Positions 29,002 through 37,442 of a stretch of DNA of 64,000 nucleotides are shown here, one piece after another. A program made the position numbers and the translations under genes. The stretch's first letter is position 1. Each line of letters opens with the position of its first letter. Origin of the DNA: Chryseobacterium gallinarum (GTDB taxonomy: Bacteria; Bacteroidota; Bacteroidia; Flavobacteriales; Weeksellaceae). The notes below the pieces were generated by a model. That model was not told the DNA's origin. It saw nothing but the letters and a program-made list of their open reading frames with translations, and ran no database searches. The stretch spans positions 3,972,001-4,036,000 of the forward strand of contig NZ_CP009928.1 of NCBI RefSeq assembly GCF_001021975.1, in the 5' to 3' direction.

Positions 29002-29078
29002 CTTATTTATCATTGAAATATACTGATTTTTTACATTTTTTCTGTCCAAATTTGCTAGATCAAAATTTTTAAAAATCA

Positions 29079-30266
29079 ATGAAAAGATCAATTTATGTGC
29101 TGGCACTCGGTGCATTTGGTATTATTACCACCGAATTTGGAGTTGTAGGTATTTTACCTACCATCAGCCGGCAATTTGGAGTATCCATAGATACAGCAGG
29201 ATGGCTATTAAGCGCTTTTGCAATAACGGTTGCCATTTCTTCCCCTTTTATTACTTCATTTACCACTAAAATAAACCGGAAGCTGCTTCTGTGTCTTGTC
29301 ATGAGCATATTTGTGCTTTCAAATCTTATATCTGCTTTTTCCACCAATTTCACTATGCTTATGATTGCCCGTATTTTACCGGCCATATTGCATCCGCTTT
29401 TCTGGAATATCTCCAATGCCATTGCATTCAAAGAAAAGGGAGCAAAAGGAGTTTCCACTGTCATGCTGGGTTTAAGTTTAGCTACAGTGCTCGGGATTCC
29501 GATTACAACATATGCCGCCGATCTTTTTCATGATTGGAGAGCATCATTTTTCCTCAGCAGCGTAATAAGTCTGATTGCTTTTATCGGGCTGTTGGTTTTT
29601 GTTCCTTCCATTCCGGGAGACAAAGCAAAGTCTGAACAGGATCAATTGGTTATACTAAAAGATCCTCTTCTGTGGATTAATCTTATTTCCACGATCTGTA
29701 CACTTTCTGCTATGTTTTCAAGCTATACTTATCTTACTGCTTTCCTTGAACAAATCACAAAACTGGATGGAGCACAGATCAGCATGATGCTTCTCCTCTT
29801 CGGTGGCATGGGAACTATCGGGAACTGGCTGATGGGAGTTGCCCTGCACAAAAATGTACAGTTGACAAGCAGACTGTTTTTAATCCTGTTAATTACAGTA
29901 CAAATTCTTGCGTATTATCTGGGAGGGATTTTTATTCCTATGATTATTATTGTTTCACTGTGGGGAATGATCCATACGGGCGGCTTTTTGGTTTCCAATA
30001 TCCGGACCACCCAGTCTATTCCCCATCAGGCACTGGAATTTGTCAACAGCTTACTCACATCATCTTATAATATCGGAATTTCGCTGGGCGCTTTTCTTGG
30101 CGGAATCGTAAGTTCTTACTATGGGGTTCAGCATGTACTTTCGGTAAGTATATTACTCCTTGCGGTTACCTTTATTCTGAGCTTCTTTTCGTTTCCCAAA
30201 AAGATTACGGAAAATGAAGAAACCGGTCAGGAAGAATTTACAGCGTCTGTATGTGAAAATCTGTAA
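29079..30266 (+). CDS. MFS transporter, AraJ/DHA1-like
   Basis: 395 residues with 12 predicted transmembrane helices. The N-terminal MKRSIYVLALGAFGIITTEFGVVGILPTISRQFGVSI is typical of the AraJ/YdhP/PbuE-like drug and sugar efflux branch; motif A is weak. It is divergent from an AraC regulator, suggesting inducible export. A bidirectional terminator follows. The substrate is unknown. Confidence 0.9.
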   Translation: MKRSIYVLALGAFGIITTEFGVVGILPTISRQFGVSIDTAGWLLSAFAITVAISSPFITSFTTKINRKLLLCLVMSIFVLSNLISAFSTNFTMLMIARILPAILHPLFWNISNAIAFKEKGAKGVSTVMLGLSLATVLGIPITTYAADLFHDWRASFFLSSVISLIAFIGLLVFVPSIPGDKAKSEQDQLVILKDPLLWINLISTICTLSAMFSSYTYLTAFLEQITKLDGAQISMMLLLFGGMGTIGNWLMGVALHKNVQLTSRLFLILLITVQILAYYLGGIFIPMIIIVSLWGMIHTGGFLVSNIRTTQSIPHQALEFVNSLLTSSYNIGISLGAFLGGIVSSYYGVQHVLSVSILLLAVTFILSFFSFPKKITENEETGQEEFTASVCENL

Positions 30267-30281
30267 CCGGATTATTGTTTT

Positions 30282-30317
30282 AAAAAAGCAACTCTTCTCA
30301 CGATGGGTTGCTTTTTT
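30282..30317. terminator. Bidirectional terminator between the MFS gene and the NlpC/P60 gene
   Basis: AAAAAAGCAAC (30282-30292) and GTTGCTTTTTT (30307-30317) form a perfect 11-bp stem with a T run on both strands. Confidence 0.85.
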
Positions 30318-30381
30318 ATTGATTTCTTTTCCAATTACCAGGCTCCGGCAATCAGGCTTATGACCGGTTGATTACTATTTT

Positions 30382-30960
30382 TTATAGAACTCTTTGCGCA
30401 TGGAGATATGCTTTATTCCAATATTTCTCATTCAAAGATGAAATGATGACTCCTTTGGAAGTAGAAGCATGGATGAATTTCACTTCTCCATCGGGCCCGA
30501 TATCGTGGACAATCCCTACATGAGAAACCCTGCTTCCGCCACCTGTCGCAAAAAACAGCAAATCCCCCGGTTTTACGTCTCTGATATCTATATTTTTTCC
30601 GGCTACCGCCTGGTCTGATGATCTTCTGGGAAGACTAAAATCATTTTCTTCAAAAACTTTCACGGTAAATCCGGAACAATCAAATCCTGAAGAAGTATTT
30701 CCTCCGAATTTATACGGGGTTCCAAGATACTTTTCAGCATCTTTCAGAATATCACTGATGGACCGCGGGACTTTACCGTCAAATGTAGAGTCTAGCTTTC
30801 TGAGATTTTCAGATTTTGCCACTGTTTTGGTGCCTGATTTCCTGCTGGCAGAAACTTTTTTTGAACTTCCGCAGGAAACAACTAAAACGGAGGCCGCCAG
30901 TGCAATAGCAAGCCGCTTTATTTTCAATGTATCTTCCAATAATCCCGATTTCATATCCAT
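30382..30960 (-). CDS. NlpC/P60 family cell-wall hydrolase, lipoprotein
   Basis: 192 residues. A hydrophobic segment with a lipobox (ASVLVVSC, Cys30) marks it as a lipoprotein. The C-terminal cysteine peptidase domain has Cys95 (SGFDCSGFT), His147 (VSHVGIV) and His164 (FIHAST) as the triad. Such enzymes cut peptidoglycan stem peptides, usually after D-Glu. The first dozen residues before KIKRLAIALAA are unusually long for a signal peptide; a later start is possible. Confidence 0.9.
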   Translation of the reverse strand: MDMKSGLLEDTLKIKRLAIALAASVLVVSCGSSKKVSASRKSGTKTVAKSENLRKLDSTFDGKVPRSISDILKDAEKYLGTPYKFGGNTSSGFDCSGFTVKVFEENDFSLPRRSSDQAVAGKNIDIRDVKPGDLLFFATGGGSRVSHVGIVHDIGPDGEVKFIHASTSKGVIISSLNEKYWNKAYLHAQRVL

Positions 30961-30990
30961 CTGATTTTTACCCGATTATAAAATTCTTTA

Positions 30991-30998
30991 CAAATATA
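30991..30998 (-). promoter_or_regulatory. Putative -7 element of the NlpC/P60 gene
   Basis: TATATTTG on the minus strand, 30 bases before the ATG. Confidence 0.4.
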
Positions 30999-31082
30999 CA
31001 TTTTATATATTAACTATGCTATAAGTATACTACAACTATATGATAAATATATGTTAAAATTTTATTTCCCGTTATTTATTAC

Positions 31083-31090
31083 TATATTTG
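31083..31090 (+). promoter_or_regulatory. Putative -7 element for the hypothetical gene at 31107
   Basis: TATATTTG, 16 bases before the ATG. No -33 TTG at proper spacing. Confidence 0.4.
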
Positions 31091-31106
31091 AGACCAATTT
31101 GGCAGT

Positions 31107-31748
31107 ATGGCAACATATGAAAGCATTATCAAGATCAAAGGGGCTGTAGGCGACCTCGTTTTTTATACTCTGAATGGCAAAAATGTAGTCCGGAAGAAAA
31201 GCGGGTTTAATAAAACAGCCTTTACAAAGAATCCTTCTTATGAGAAAGTACGCCAAAACAGCACGGAATTCGGACATTGCTCCAGAATGGGTAAAGCCCT
31301 GCGAAGTTGTTTATCTTCATATATTAAAGAAGCAGGTGATCCCCTCCTCTATCAGAAGTTTGCAAGATTGATGACTTCGGTTAAAGATCTGGACCTTACT
31401 TCGGAGAGAGGAAAAAGAACTGTCGGAAACGGTTTAAAAACCGAGCAAGGGAAAAAGCTGCTGAAAGAATTTCAATTTGGTAATGTAAAGAATATAGTAC
31501 CGGAAGTTAGGATTGAAGCTCAAACCCTGTATACAAATCATTATCATACTGTAACGAATAATATTACCTTAGTAATAATAAAACCGGATTTTGAAAATTA
31601 TAGAATGGAATTTGTGGAAGAAACCTTCCCGTTGGCTTCCGGACAATCTGTAAGTCTGAAACCCGGATTCTCAAAAGATGATTTTCTGCTTTATTTTATG
31701 GTAATAAAAAAAGAGGACGGATCCATTACCCATATGGGATTCATATAA
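31107..31748 (+). CDS. Conserved hypothetical protein
   Basis: 213 residues, basic N-terminal half, no signal peptide. It starts MATYESIIKIKGAVGDLVFY, with KNVVRKKSGFNKTAFTKNPSYEKVR and a helical middle, then a more beta-rich C-terminal part. I recall near-identical N-termini in other Flavobacteriia, all unnamed. The small basic first domain hints at nucleic-acid or surface binding but nothing more. It has its own promoter and terminator. Confidence 0.75.
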   Translation: MATYESIIKIKGAVGDLVFYTLNGKNVVRKKSGFNKTAFTKNPSYEKVRQNSTEFGHCSRMGKALRSCLSSYIKEAGDPLLYQKFARLMTSVKDLDLTSERGKRTVGNGLKTEQGKKLLKEFQFGNVKNIVPEVRIEAQTLYTNHYHTVTNNITLVIIKPDFENYRMEFVEETFPLASGQSVSLKPGFSKDDFLLYFMVIKKEDGSITHMGFI

Positions 31749-31750
31749 AT

Positions 31751-31781
31751 AAAAAAGCCTGCAGCAATCTGCAGACTTTCT
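31751..31781. terminator. Bidirectional terminator
   Basis: CTGCAG, loop CAAT, CTGCAG flanked by A and T tracts (AAAAAAGC and ACTTTC), between two converging genes. Confidence 0.6.
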
Positions 31782-31783
31782 AT

Positions 31784-32152
31784 TTATTTTTTGTCCCCTT
31801 TCCAGGTTCCTGCTTTTGCAGGATTCGGAAGTGAATTAGACCAGTTTCCATTACCTTTTTTATCTGTGCTCAGGGTTCCTCTGAAATCTCCTTTGGAAGG
31901 AAGTCCCACTACGGCGTTCAGATCACCTGAAGGACTTAGATTACCGGATATTACATAATTTTCATTATTGAGATCAGAATGCATGGTTCCTGATACTTTA
32001 CCTTCAGTATCTACCACAAAATTCCAGACTCCTTTATCGCTTCCTTCGTAAGACCCTGACCATGTTCCTACATAATCGTAAATCGTATCGTCTTCTGAGC
32101 TACAACCGATAAATAAAAATGCCATTAAAAAAAGTAAAAAAAGTTTCTTCAT
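31784..32152 (-). CDS. Small lipoprotein, hypothetical
   Basis: 122 residues. Signal peptide with lipobox MKKLFLLFLMAFLFIGCSSEDD; Cys17 would carry the lipid, and the following SSEDD resembles the Bacteroidota surface-export signal (S/K-D/E-rich). The mature part (YVGTWSGSYEGSDKGVWNFVVD ... GKVSGTMHSD) has repeated Gly-Trp strands typical of a small lipocalin-like beta barrel. No known function. Confidence 0.8.
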   Translation of the reverse strand: MKKLFLLFLMAFLFIGCSSEDDTIYDYVGTWSGSYEGSDKGVWNFVVDTEGKVSGTMHSDLNNENYVISGNLSPSGDLNAVVGLPSKGDFRGTLSTDKKGNGNWSNSLPNPAKAGTWKGDKK

Positions 32153-32677
32153 AATTTCAGTAATTTTATAATCTAAAAATCCTGTTATTCCTTACTAAGG
32201 AATTGAGCTTAATATTATTATTCTATTTCGTGCAAATCTACTAATTTTTTATTCAAATTATCTGAAATTTAATCAGCAGGCCATATGTTTATTAATATTC
32301 AACATATTCCGGCTAAAATACAATTATTTTTCAAATAAAATAAGTACTGAATTTTTGAATTATTTTTTAAAGATTGTGATTATCCTCTTCATAATATATA
32401 TGATGTTAGTAGCTACTATCCATCGCTGTAAGAAATGAATTGTAATTTATAAAATAACAATATCCTTATTGTAGTTAAAAACTGATGCGTAATCTTTATC
32501 GTACTTGCTAAAATTCGGAAAAAATAAATTTCATAAAAAACTGAAGTTCAACACTATAAAAAACACTTGTATACGGTAAGGACCAGACTACAAACTGGGA
32601 TTCCATATCCGTCAATAAAAAATGATGTAAATTTGCCCTATCTATCGCAACAAAGGATGATTTTGAGTTTAAATATC
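32153..32677. other. Gene-free AT-rich interval
   Basis: 525 bases with no credible gene. It contains the -7 box TAAATTTG (32628-32635) of the phosphodiesterase gene. I saw no RNA structure that I would name. Confidence 0.5.
32628..32635 (+). promoter_or_regulatory. Putative -7 element of the phosphodiesterase gene
   Basis: TAAATTTG lies inside the longest open frame (from 32567) and 43 bases before the ATG at 32678, so it supports the shorter start. Confidence 0.45.
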
Positions 32678-33622
32678 ATGAAAAAATTAACATTTTCTTT
32701 ACTGGCATTTGTTATCCATACCGTTTGCCAGGCACAGCATTTTGACGTTATCCCATTGGGAATATATGGAGGAGAACAGGAAGACAATCTATCAGCTTAT
32801 CTGGTAGGAGCACCTGAAGAGAACTCTTTTCTTTCTCTTGATGCAGGCACTGTCAATACCGGAATACGAAAAGCCATTGAGTTTAAAAGTCTCAGCGGAA
32901 CGGAGGAAGACATTCTAAAGAACCAGATAAAAGGGTATTTTATCTCACATGGTCACCTGGATCATTTAGCCGGTCTTATCATCAATTCTCCGGCAGACAG
33001 CAAAAAGAACATTTTTGCCATTCCCCCTGTAATCCAGATTCTGCAAAACCATTATTTCATCACCGATACCTGGATTAATTTTGCGGATCAGGGGCAAAAA
33101 CCTATTCTCGGAAAATACCATTATAATGAACTGCAAACGGGGACAGAAATACCGGTGGAGCAAACTTCACTTTTCTTAACAGGATATGAACTCAGTCATG
33201 TAAATCCTTATAAAAGCAGTGCAGCGCTGGTAAGATATGACAATCACTATCTGCTTTATTTAGGTGATACCGGAGCAGACCGGATTGAAAAGTCAAATCA
33301 GCTTGAGCAGCTCTGGAAAAATATTGCTCCATTGATTAAAAAAGGTCAATTGAACACCATATTAATTGAAGTTTCTTTTCCGAACAGCCAACCTGAACAC
33401 CTTTTGTTTGGCCATCTTACCCCTAAACTGCTGGTAGAAGAATTAAACCAATTAAAAGAAAAAACCGGACAGAAGGATTTGAAAAACCTACATATCGTAG
33501 TAACCCATAGAAAACCTACCAAAGATAACCCTGAGATTATCAAAAAAGAATTATTAGAAAACAATCCTTTACAGGTACAGTATATTTTCCCGGAACAGGG
33601 TAAAAAGATAAGCTTACCTTAA
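32678..33622 (+). CDS. Secreted class II 3',5'-cyclic-nucleotide phosphodiesterase
   Basis: 314 residues from MKKLTFSLLAFVIHTVCQAQ, a clear signal peptide. The mature domain is metallo-beta-lactamase-like with HGHLDH (91-96), GTEEDI, LYLGDTG and VTHRKP, characteristic of PDE class II (yeast PDE1, Vibrio CpdP). CpdP is periplasmic and cleaves cAMP; this one is presumably periplasmic too. The frame upstream of 32678 would bury the signal peptide, so the later Met is right. It stands alone. Confidence 0.85.
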   Translation: MKKLTFSLLAFVIHTVCQAQHFDVIPLGIYGGEQEDNLSAYLVGAPEENSFLSLDAGTVNTGIRKAIEFKSLSGTEEDILKNQIKGYFISHGHLDHLAGLIINSPADSKKNIFAIPPVIQILQNHYFITDTWINFADQGQKPILGKYHYNELQTGTEIPVEQTSLFLTGYELSHVNPYKSSAALVRYDNHYLLYLGDTGADRIEKSNQLEQLWKNIAPLIKKGQLNTILIEVSFPNSQPEHLLFGHLTPKLLVEELNQLKEKTGQKDLKNLHIVVTHRKPTKDNPEIIKKELLENNPLQVQYIFPEQGKKISLP

Positions 33623-33631
33623 ATAAAAAAC

Positions 33632-33662
33632 AAAAGATGAGTCACTACCGGACTCATCTTTT
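33632..33662 (+). terminator. Terminator of the phosphodiesterase gene
   Basis: AAAAGATGAGTC (33632-33643) and GACTCATCTTTT (33651-33662): perfect 12-bp stem, 7-base loop. Confidence 0.85.
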
Positions 33663-33761
33663 CATTTGTGAGGCTTTACAGCATCAGAAATGATGTTATA
33701 ATGGTAAAAGATGGCTTTTGATTTTTTTTTCTGCAATACACAATAAAATTCAAAAAAAAAT

Positions 33762-33791
33762 TTGTACATATCATTTAAATACTTACTTTTG
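33762..33791 (+). promoter_or_regulatory. tRNA-Ala promoter
   Basis: TTG (33762-33764), 19-base spacer, TACTTTTG (33784-33791), 15 bases before the tRNA. Confidence 0.75.
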
Positions 33792-33806
33792 TACCGCTTC
33801 AAAAAA

Positions 33807-33880
33807 GGGGGATTGGCGCAGTTGGCTAGCGCGTTTGACTGGCAGTCAAAAGGTCACGGGTTCGAATCCCGTATTCTCCA
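33807..33880 (+). tRNA. tRNA-Ala, anticodon GGC
   Basis: Cloverleaf of 74 bases: acceptor GGGGGAT/ATTCTCC, D stem GCGC/GCGC, anticodon stem TTTGA/TCAAA around CTGGCAG (anticodon GGC), variable AGGTC, T arm ACGGG-TTCGAAT-CCCGT, discriminator A. Acceptor pair 3-70 is G-U, the alanine identity element. CCA is not encoded. It reads GCC/GCU codons. Confidence 0.95.
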
Positions 33881-33923
33881 CTCTGTGTTATTGAAAAATT
33901 TCTGTAAACACTAAAAGCTGATT

Positions 33924-33958
33924 AATCCTGCAAAATTGAATTTTGCAGGATTTTTTTT
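33924..33958 (+). terminator. Terminator after tRNA-Ala
   Basis: AATCCTGCAAAA (33924-33935) and TTTTGCAGGATT (33941-33952), a perfect 12-bp stem followed by eight T in total. Confidence 0.85.
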
Positions 33959-34207
33959 CAACGAAAAATCATATATTTTTCAATACTGGTAAAATTATAG
34001 CAATCGCGACAATTTTGAATCAATCTCAAAAGTTGGGGATAAGCATCATTTAAGTACTCTAAAAATGAATAGATTTAAATGTATCCAATTATATAACATA
34101 AAAATCCTGATCAATCACTGTTTTGTAAGTGAGCAAAGAAAGTAACAGAACCACTGAATATCTCTGGTGATTTAAGCTCATTGCAGTTTCTATTGACCTT
34201 ATATAAC

Positions 34208-34235
34208 GAAAAAAGACTGCCTTTGTGGCAGCCTC
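34208..34235 (-). terminator. Terminator of the double-glycine peptide gene
   Basis: Minus strand GGCTGCC, loop ACAAA, GGCAGTC (one G-T pair), then six T. Confidence 0.75.
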
Positions 34236-34243
34236 TTGTATTT

Positions 34244-34432
34244 CTAATCGTCACAGTGATTAATAGCACAATAATTTCCGGTAGGATGATAGCAACAACG
34301 ATAATTATCATCCGGGCAATGGGATCCTCCACATGCCGGTCCTATAGGGTCTACACCTTCAACCGGATCAAACGGACCTCCTCCTTTAACTTGTTTTAGT
34401 TTCTCTCTAGAAACCTTCTTTAAATTTTTCAT
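34244..34432 (-). CDS. Double-glycine leader, six-cysteine peptide precursor (bacteriocin-like)
   Basis: 62 residues from MKNLKKVSREKLKQVKGGG. The leader has the family-type pattern K-x-REKLK-x-V-x-GG; cleavage after Gly18 would release a 44-residue core rich in Gly, Pro, Asp and Cys (Cys34, 39, 46, 47, 55, 60; that is, C-x4-C-x6-CC-x7-C-x4-C). Such leaders are cut and exported by peptidase-containing ABC transporters (C39). No transporter or modification enzyme is nearby. The promoter at 34460-34489 and the Lys-rich start decide for Met at 34432 over the longer frame from 34531. Activity is unknown. Confidence 0.8.
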   Translation of the reverse strand: MKNLKKVSREKLKQVKGGGPFDPVEGVDPIGPACGGSHCPDDNYRCCYHPTGNYCAINHCDD

Positions 34433-34764
34433 GGTTTTTGATTTTAGTTTATTGAGTGATAAATGTAAAAATAATCCGTCAATAAACAATTTAACATAAA
34501 AAATATTACGAAAAAGCATATCGAACATCAATATATTACTACATCATAGTTTATGACTAATGTCATCTAAATTATCCTGCTCTGAACAAGCACTCACCTA
34601 ACGCATTACAAATCAACAACAAAAATAAATTGATATTATCAAAAACATAAACGGATAATAGTGCTATGCCTCCTTTTATGAGTACTCATAATAAAGATTT
34701 AATACACTATTCAAAAATAAATATTCATATTTGCAGCCTCAAACTCAAACACGCTAGTTTATTC
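34433..34764. other. Divergent gene-free region
   Basis: 332 bases between the peptide gene and the TonB receptor. It carries the peptide-gene promoter; in-frame Met codons before 34765 precede a poor coding stretch and were not used for the receptor. Confidence 0.45.
34460..34489 (-). promoter_or_regulatory. Promoter of the double-glycine peptide gene
   Basis: Minus strand TTG (34489-34487), 19-base spacer, TACATTTA (34467-34460): one base off the -7 consensus, 27 bases before the ATG. Confidence 0.6.
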
Positions 34765-37374
34765 ATGAGCATTATTTTTAAAAAGCGTTTGATCATAGCG
34801 CTTGCATTACCTACTGCAGCCTTATATTACGGGCAGAGTACGAAGGATTCATTAGAAAAATCCAAATCCATTGATGAGGTGATGCTGGTAGGGCGAAACC
34901 TTAGCCAGACAGCCAAAGAAAGAAAAACACCTGTTGCAGTTTCCAACATTAAGGCAGCTGAGATCCAGGAGAAACTGGGAAATAGAGAATTCCCTGAAAT
35001 TATGAAGTCTACTCCTTCTGTGTATGTTACCAAAGTAGGAGGAGGTTTTGGAGACAGCAGAATCAACATGCGGGGCTTCGACGGGGCCAATATCGCAGTT
35101 ATTATCAACGGACAGCCTGTGAATGATATGCAGGGAGGTACTGTTTACTGGTCCAACTGGACGGGGTTAGCAGATATTGCGAGTTCTATTCAGATACAGA
35201 GAGGCTTGGGTGCTTCTAAATTTGTGGTACCTTCTGTAGGAGGAACCATCAATATCGTAACCAAAGCTACCGATTCTGAGCAAAAAGCAATGATAAAGGC
35301 AGAGGCTGGCAACGATAACTATTCCAGACTTTCAGCGATGTACTCTTCCGGGTTGAAAAACAAATGGGGAACTACCGTATTGCTTTCCCGTTGGCAAGGT
35401 GATGGGTATATCAACGGAACTAAAGGTGAGGGATATTCGTGGTTTTTCTCAACAGGATTTAAGCCCAATGAAAAGCACGCGTTCAACTTCATTGCAACGG
35501 GTGCACCACAAGTACACGATACAAGAAGATCTTCTGCCACCGGAGCCAATGTGGCAACCCTGCAGCAGTTTGAAACCTATGGAAGAAGATATAATCCGCA
35601 GACAGGAATGCTGAATGGTTCTCAATTCAATTTAGCACCTAATTTTTACCATAAACCTATTGCATCTCTTAACTGGGACTGGACCATTAATGACAACCTG
35701 AAATTATCAACTGTTGTTTACGGTTCATGGGGACGTGGTGGCGGTGGTACCGGGCTTAACGGTTCCATTAAAAACGCTAACGGAGACACCATGAATTTCA
35801 TGAATTACGGTCCGGGCGGAGACGGTACCATCAATTGGGATATGATTTACCGTTATAACAGAGGGGGCATAGTAACAGATTATAATGGAAAGACTTTTCA
35901 GAAAGGGGCTTTTACTGCTCCTGCAGGCTCCCCAACTGATTATAACGGACAATACGTAACAACTTTAAACGGAACCACCGGTATCGTAAGAAAGCAGAGT
36001 ATCAATTCTCATGATTGGTATGGAGCTATCGCTGACCTAAATTACCATAAGAATAACTGGACGTTTAACGGAGGTATCGATCTTAAAACTTATAAAGGAG
36101 CCCTGTATGATATTGTTACCGATATGTTGGGATCAGATGCTTTATTTGTCCGTAATACGGTAAATGCTCCTAATGGCTACTATATTGATCGTACCGTAAA
36201 ACCAGAGCCTCTTACTAAACTTAATAATGCCCAGAAGGTATCTATATACAACGAAGGTCTGGTAAAATGGGCCGGTGTATACGGAATGGTTGAATATAGT
36301 TCTGAAAAGCTGAGTGCATCTGTTCAGGGATCGGTTTCCCAACAATACTACAAGAGAAGGGATTATATGTTGTATACTCCAGGAAACCAGGAAACCAAAT
36401 GGTATAACAAGACCGGCTATATTGTAAAAGGAGGTGCCAATTACAATATTGATGATCATCATAATGTATTTTTCAATACAGGGATTATTTCCAGACAGCC
36501 ATTGTTTAATGCTTTGTTTCCATCCAACCAAAACATCTATAACGATGCGAAGAATGAAAGAATTTTTTCTGTAGAGCTTGGGTATGGCTTCAAGTCCCGT
36601 TATGTGGATGTGAACATCAATGCCTACAGAACGCAATGGGATGACAGGTTTATTTCAAGAACTTTCAATGCCACTTCTGCAGATATTGCCAAGTTCTCTC
36701 AGTTAAAGCTCGGAAACGCTTATTACTACAATGCCCTGAATGTGGGACAAGTTCACCAGGGAGTTGAATTGGAAGCAAAAGCAAGACCTTTCACTAACCT
36801 AAGACTTAGAGGAATGTTGTCACTGGGCAACTGGAAGTATAAAGGAGATGCCAATTTCAACATCATTGATGTTCAAAACAACCAGGAAGTTTCAGGAGCT
36901 ACCGGAATGATCAATATTAAAGATCTTAAGGTGGGTGATGCTGCACAAACTACCGCAAGCATCGGGGTTGATTATAATATCACCAAAGCTTTCAGCATTG
37001 ATGCCAACTGGGAATATTATGACAAATTATATGCACAATTCAATCCTATCAACTTCCTTACTGCTGCTGACCGGGAGAAAGGCGTTGTAAAATTACCAAG
37101 CTATCATTTATTTGATGTGGGAGCAACTTACAAGTTTAATATTGATCAGAAAAGATCTTTAACTTTAAGAGCGAATGTATATAACCTGTTCAATACATAT
37201 TATATTTCCGAACTAAGCTCTAATATTCACCCGGGTGATAAGATTGCCAATGGTCCTGATGCAGGAAAAACCTATCAGGAAACCGGCAGAGTCTATCAGG
37301 GAATCGCTGATGGAAACACAGGATTCCTTGGTTTTGGGAGAACGTGGTCTGTGGCTGCGACTTTCAGGTTCTAA
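34765..37374 (+). CDS. TonB-dependent outer-membrane receptor
   Basis: 869 residues from MSIIFKKRLIIALALPTAALYYGQ, a signal peptide. The TonB-box-like IDEVMLVG is followed by the plug (about 45-155: INMRGFDGANIAVIINGQPVNDM, IQIQRGLGASKFVVPSVGGTINIVT) and a large barrel ending SVAATFRF. There is no carboxypeptidase-like N-domain, and no SusD follows, so it is not a glycan-uptake pair. Ligand unknown; ferric or other small chelates are likely. Confidence 0.9.
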   Translation: MSIIFKKRLIIALALPTAALYYGQSTKDSLEKSKSIDEVMLVGRNLSQTAKERKTPVAVSNIKAAEIQEKLGNREFPEIMKSTPSVYVTKVGGGFGDSRINMRGFDGANIAVIINGQPVNDMQGGTVYWSNWTGLADIASSIQIQRGLGASKFVVPSVGGTINIVTKATDSEQKAMIKAEAGNDNYSRLSAMYSSGLKNKWGTTVLLSRWQGDGYINGTKGEGYSWFFSTGFKPNEKHAFNFIATGAPQVHDTRRSSATGANVATLQQFETYGRRYNPQTGMLNGSQFNLAPNFYHKPIASLNWDWTINDNLKLSTVVYGSWGRGGGGTGLNGSIKNANGDTMNFMNYGPGGDGTINWDMIYRYNRGGIVTDYNGKTFQKGAFTAPAGSPTDYNGQYVTTLNGTTGIVRKQSINSHDWYGAIADLNYHKNNWTFNGGIDLKTYKGALYDIVTDMLGSDALFVRNTVNAPNGYYIDRTVKPEPLTKLNNAQKVSIYNEGLVKWAGVYGMVEYSSEKLSASVQGSVSQQYYKRRDYMLYTPGNQETKWYNKTGYIVKGGANYNIDDHHNVFFNTGIISRQPLFNALFPSNQNIYNDAKNERIFSVELGYGFKSRYVDVNINAYRTQWDDRFISRTFNATSADIAKFSQLKLGNAYYYNALNVGQVHQGVELEAKARPFTNLRLRGMLSLGNWKYKGDANFNIIDVQNNQEVSGATGMINIKDLKVGDAAQTTASIGVDYNITKAFSIDANWEYYDKLYAQFNPINFLTAADREKGVVKLPSYHLFDVGATYKFNIDQKRSLTLRANVYNLFNTYYISELSSNIHPGDKIANGPDAGKTYQETGRVYQGIADGNTGFLGFGRTWSVAATFRF

Positions 37375-37399
37375 TCAATATATCTGACATAAATTAATT

Positions 37400-37428
37400 G
37401 AACCCGTCGTTTTTGGCGGGTTCTTTTA
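37400..37428 (+). terminator. Terminator after the TonB-dependent receptor
   Basis: GAACCCGTC (37400-37408) and GGCGGGTTC (37415-37423), with one G-T pair, then TTTTATTT. It also lies between converging transcripts. Confidence 0.8.
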
Positions 37429-37442
37429 TTTAACGAATTAAG

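Larger units (their letters stand above)
33881..34243. other. Gene-free interval after tRNA-Ala
   Basis: 363 bases holding the tRNA terminator and, at the right, the terminator of the peptide precursor gene. Nothing else supported. Confidence 0.5.

Noticed and set aside
34244..34531. Longer 95-residue form of the Cys-rich peptide gene
   Set aside because: The extra 33 residues cover the promoter and are unlike a GG leader; Met at 34432 gives the expected leader.
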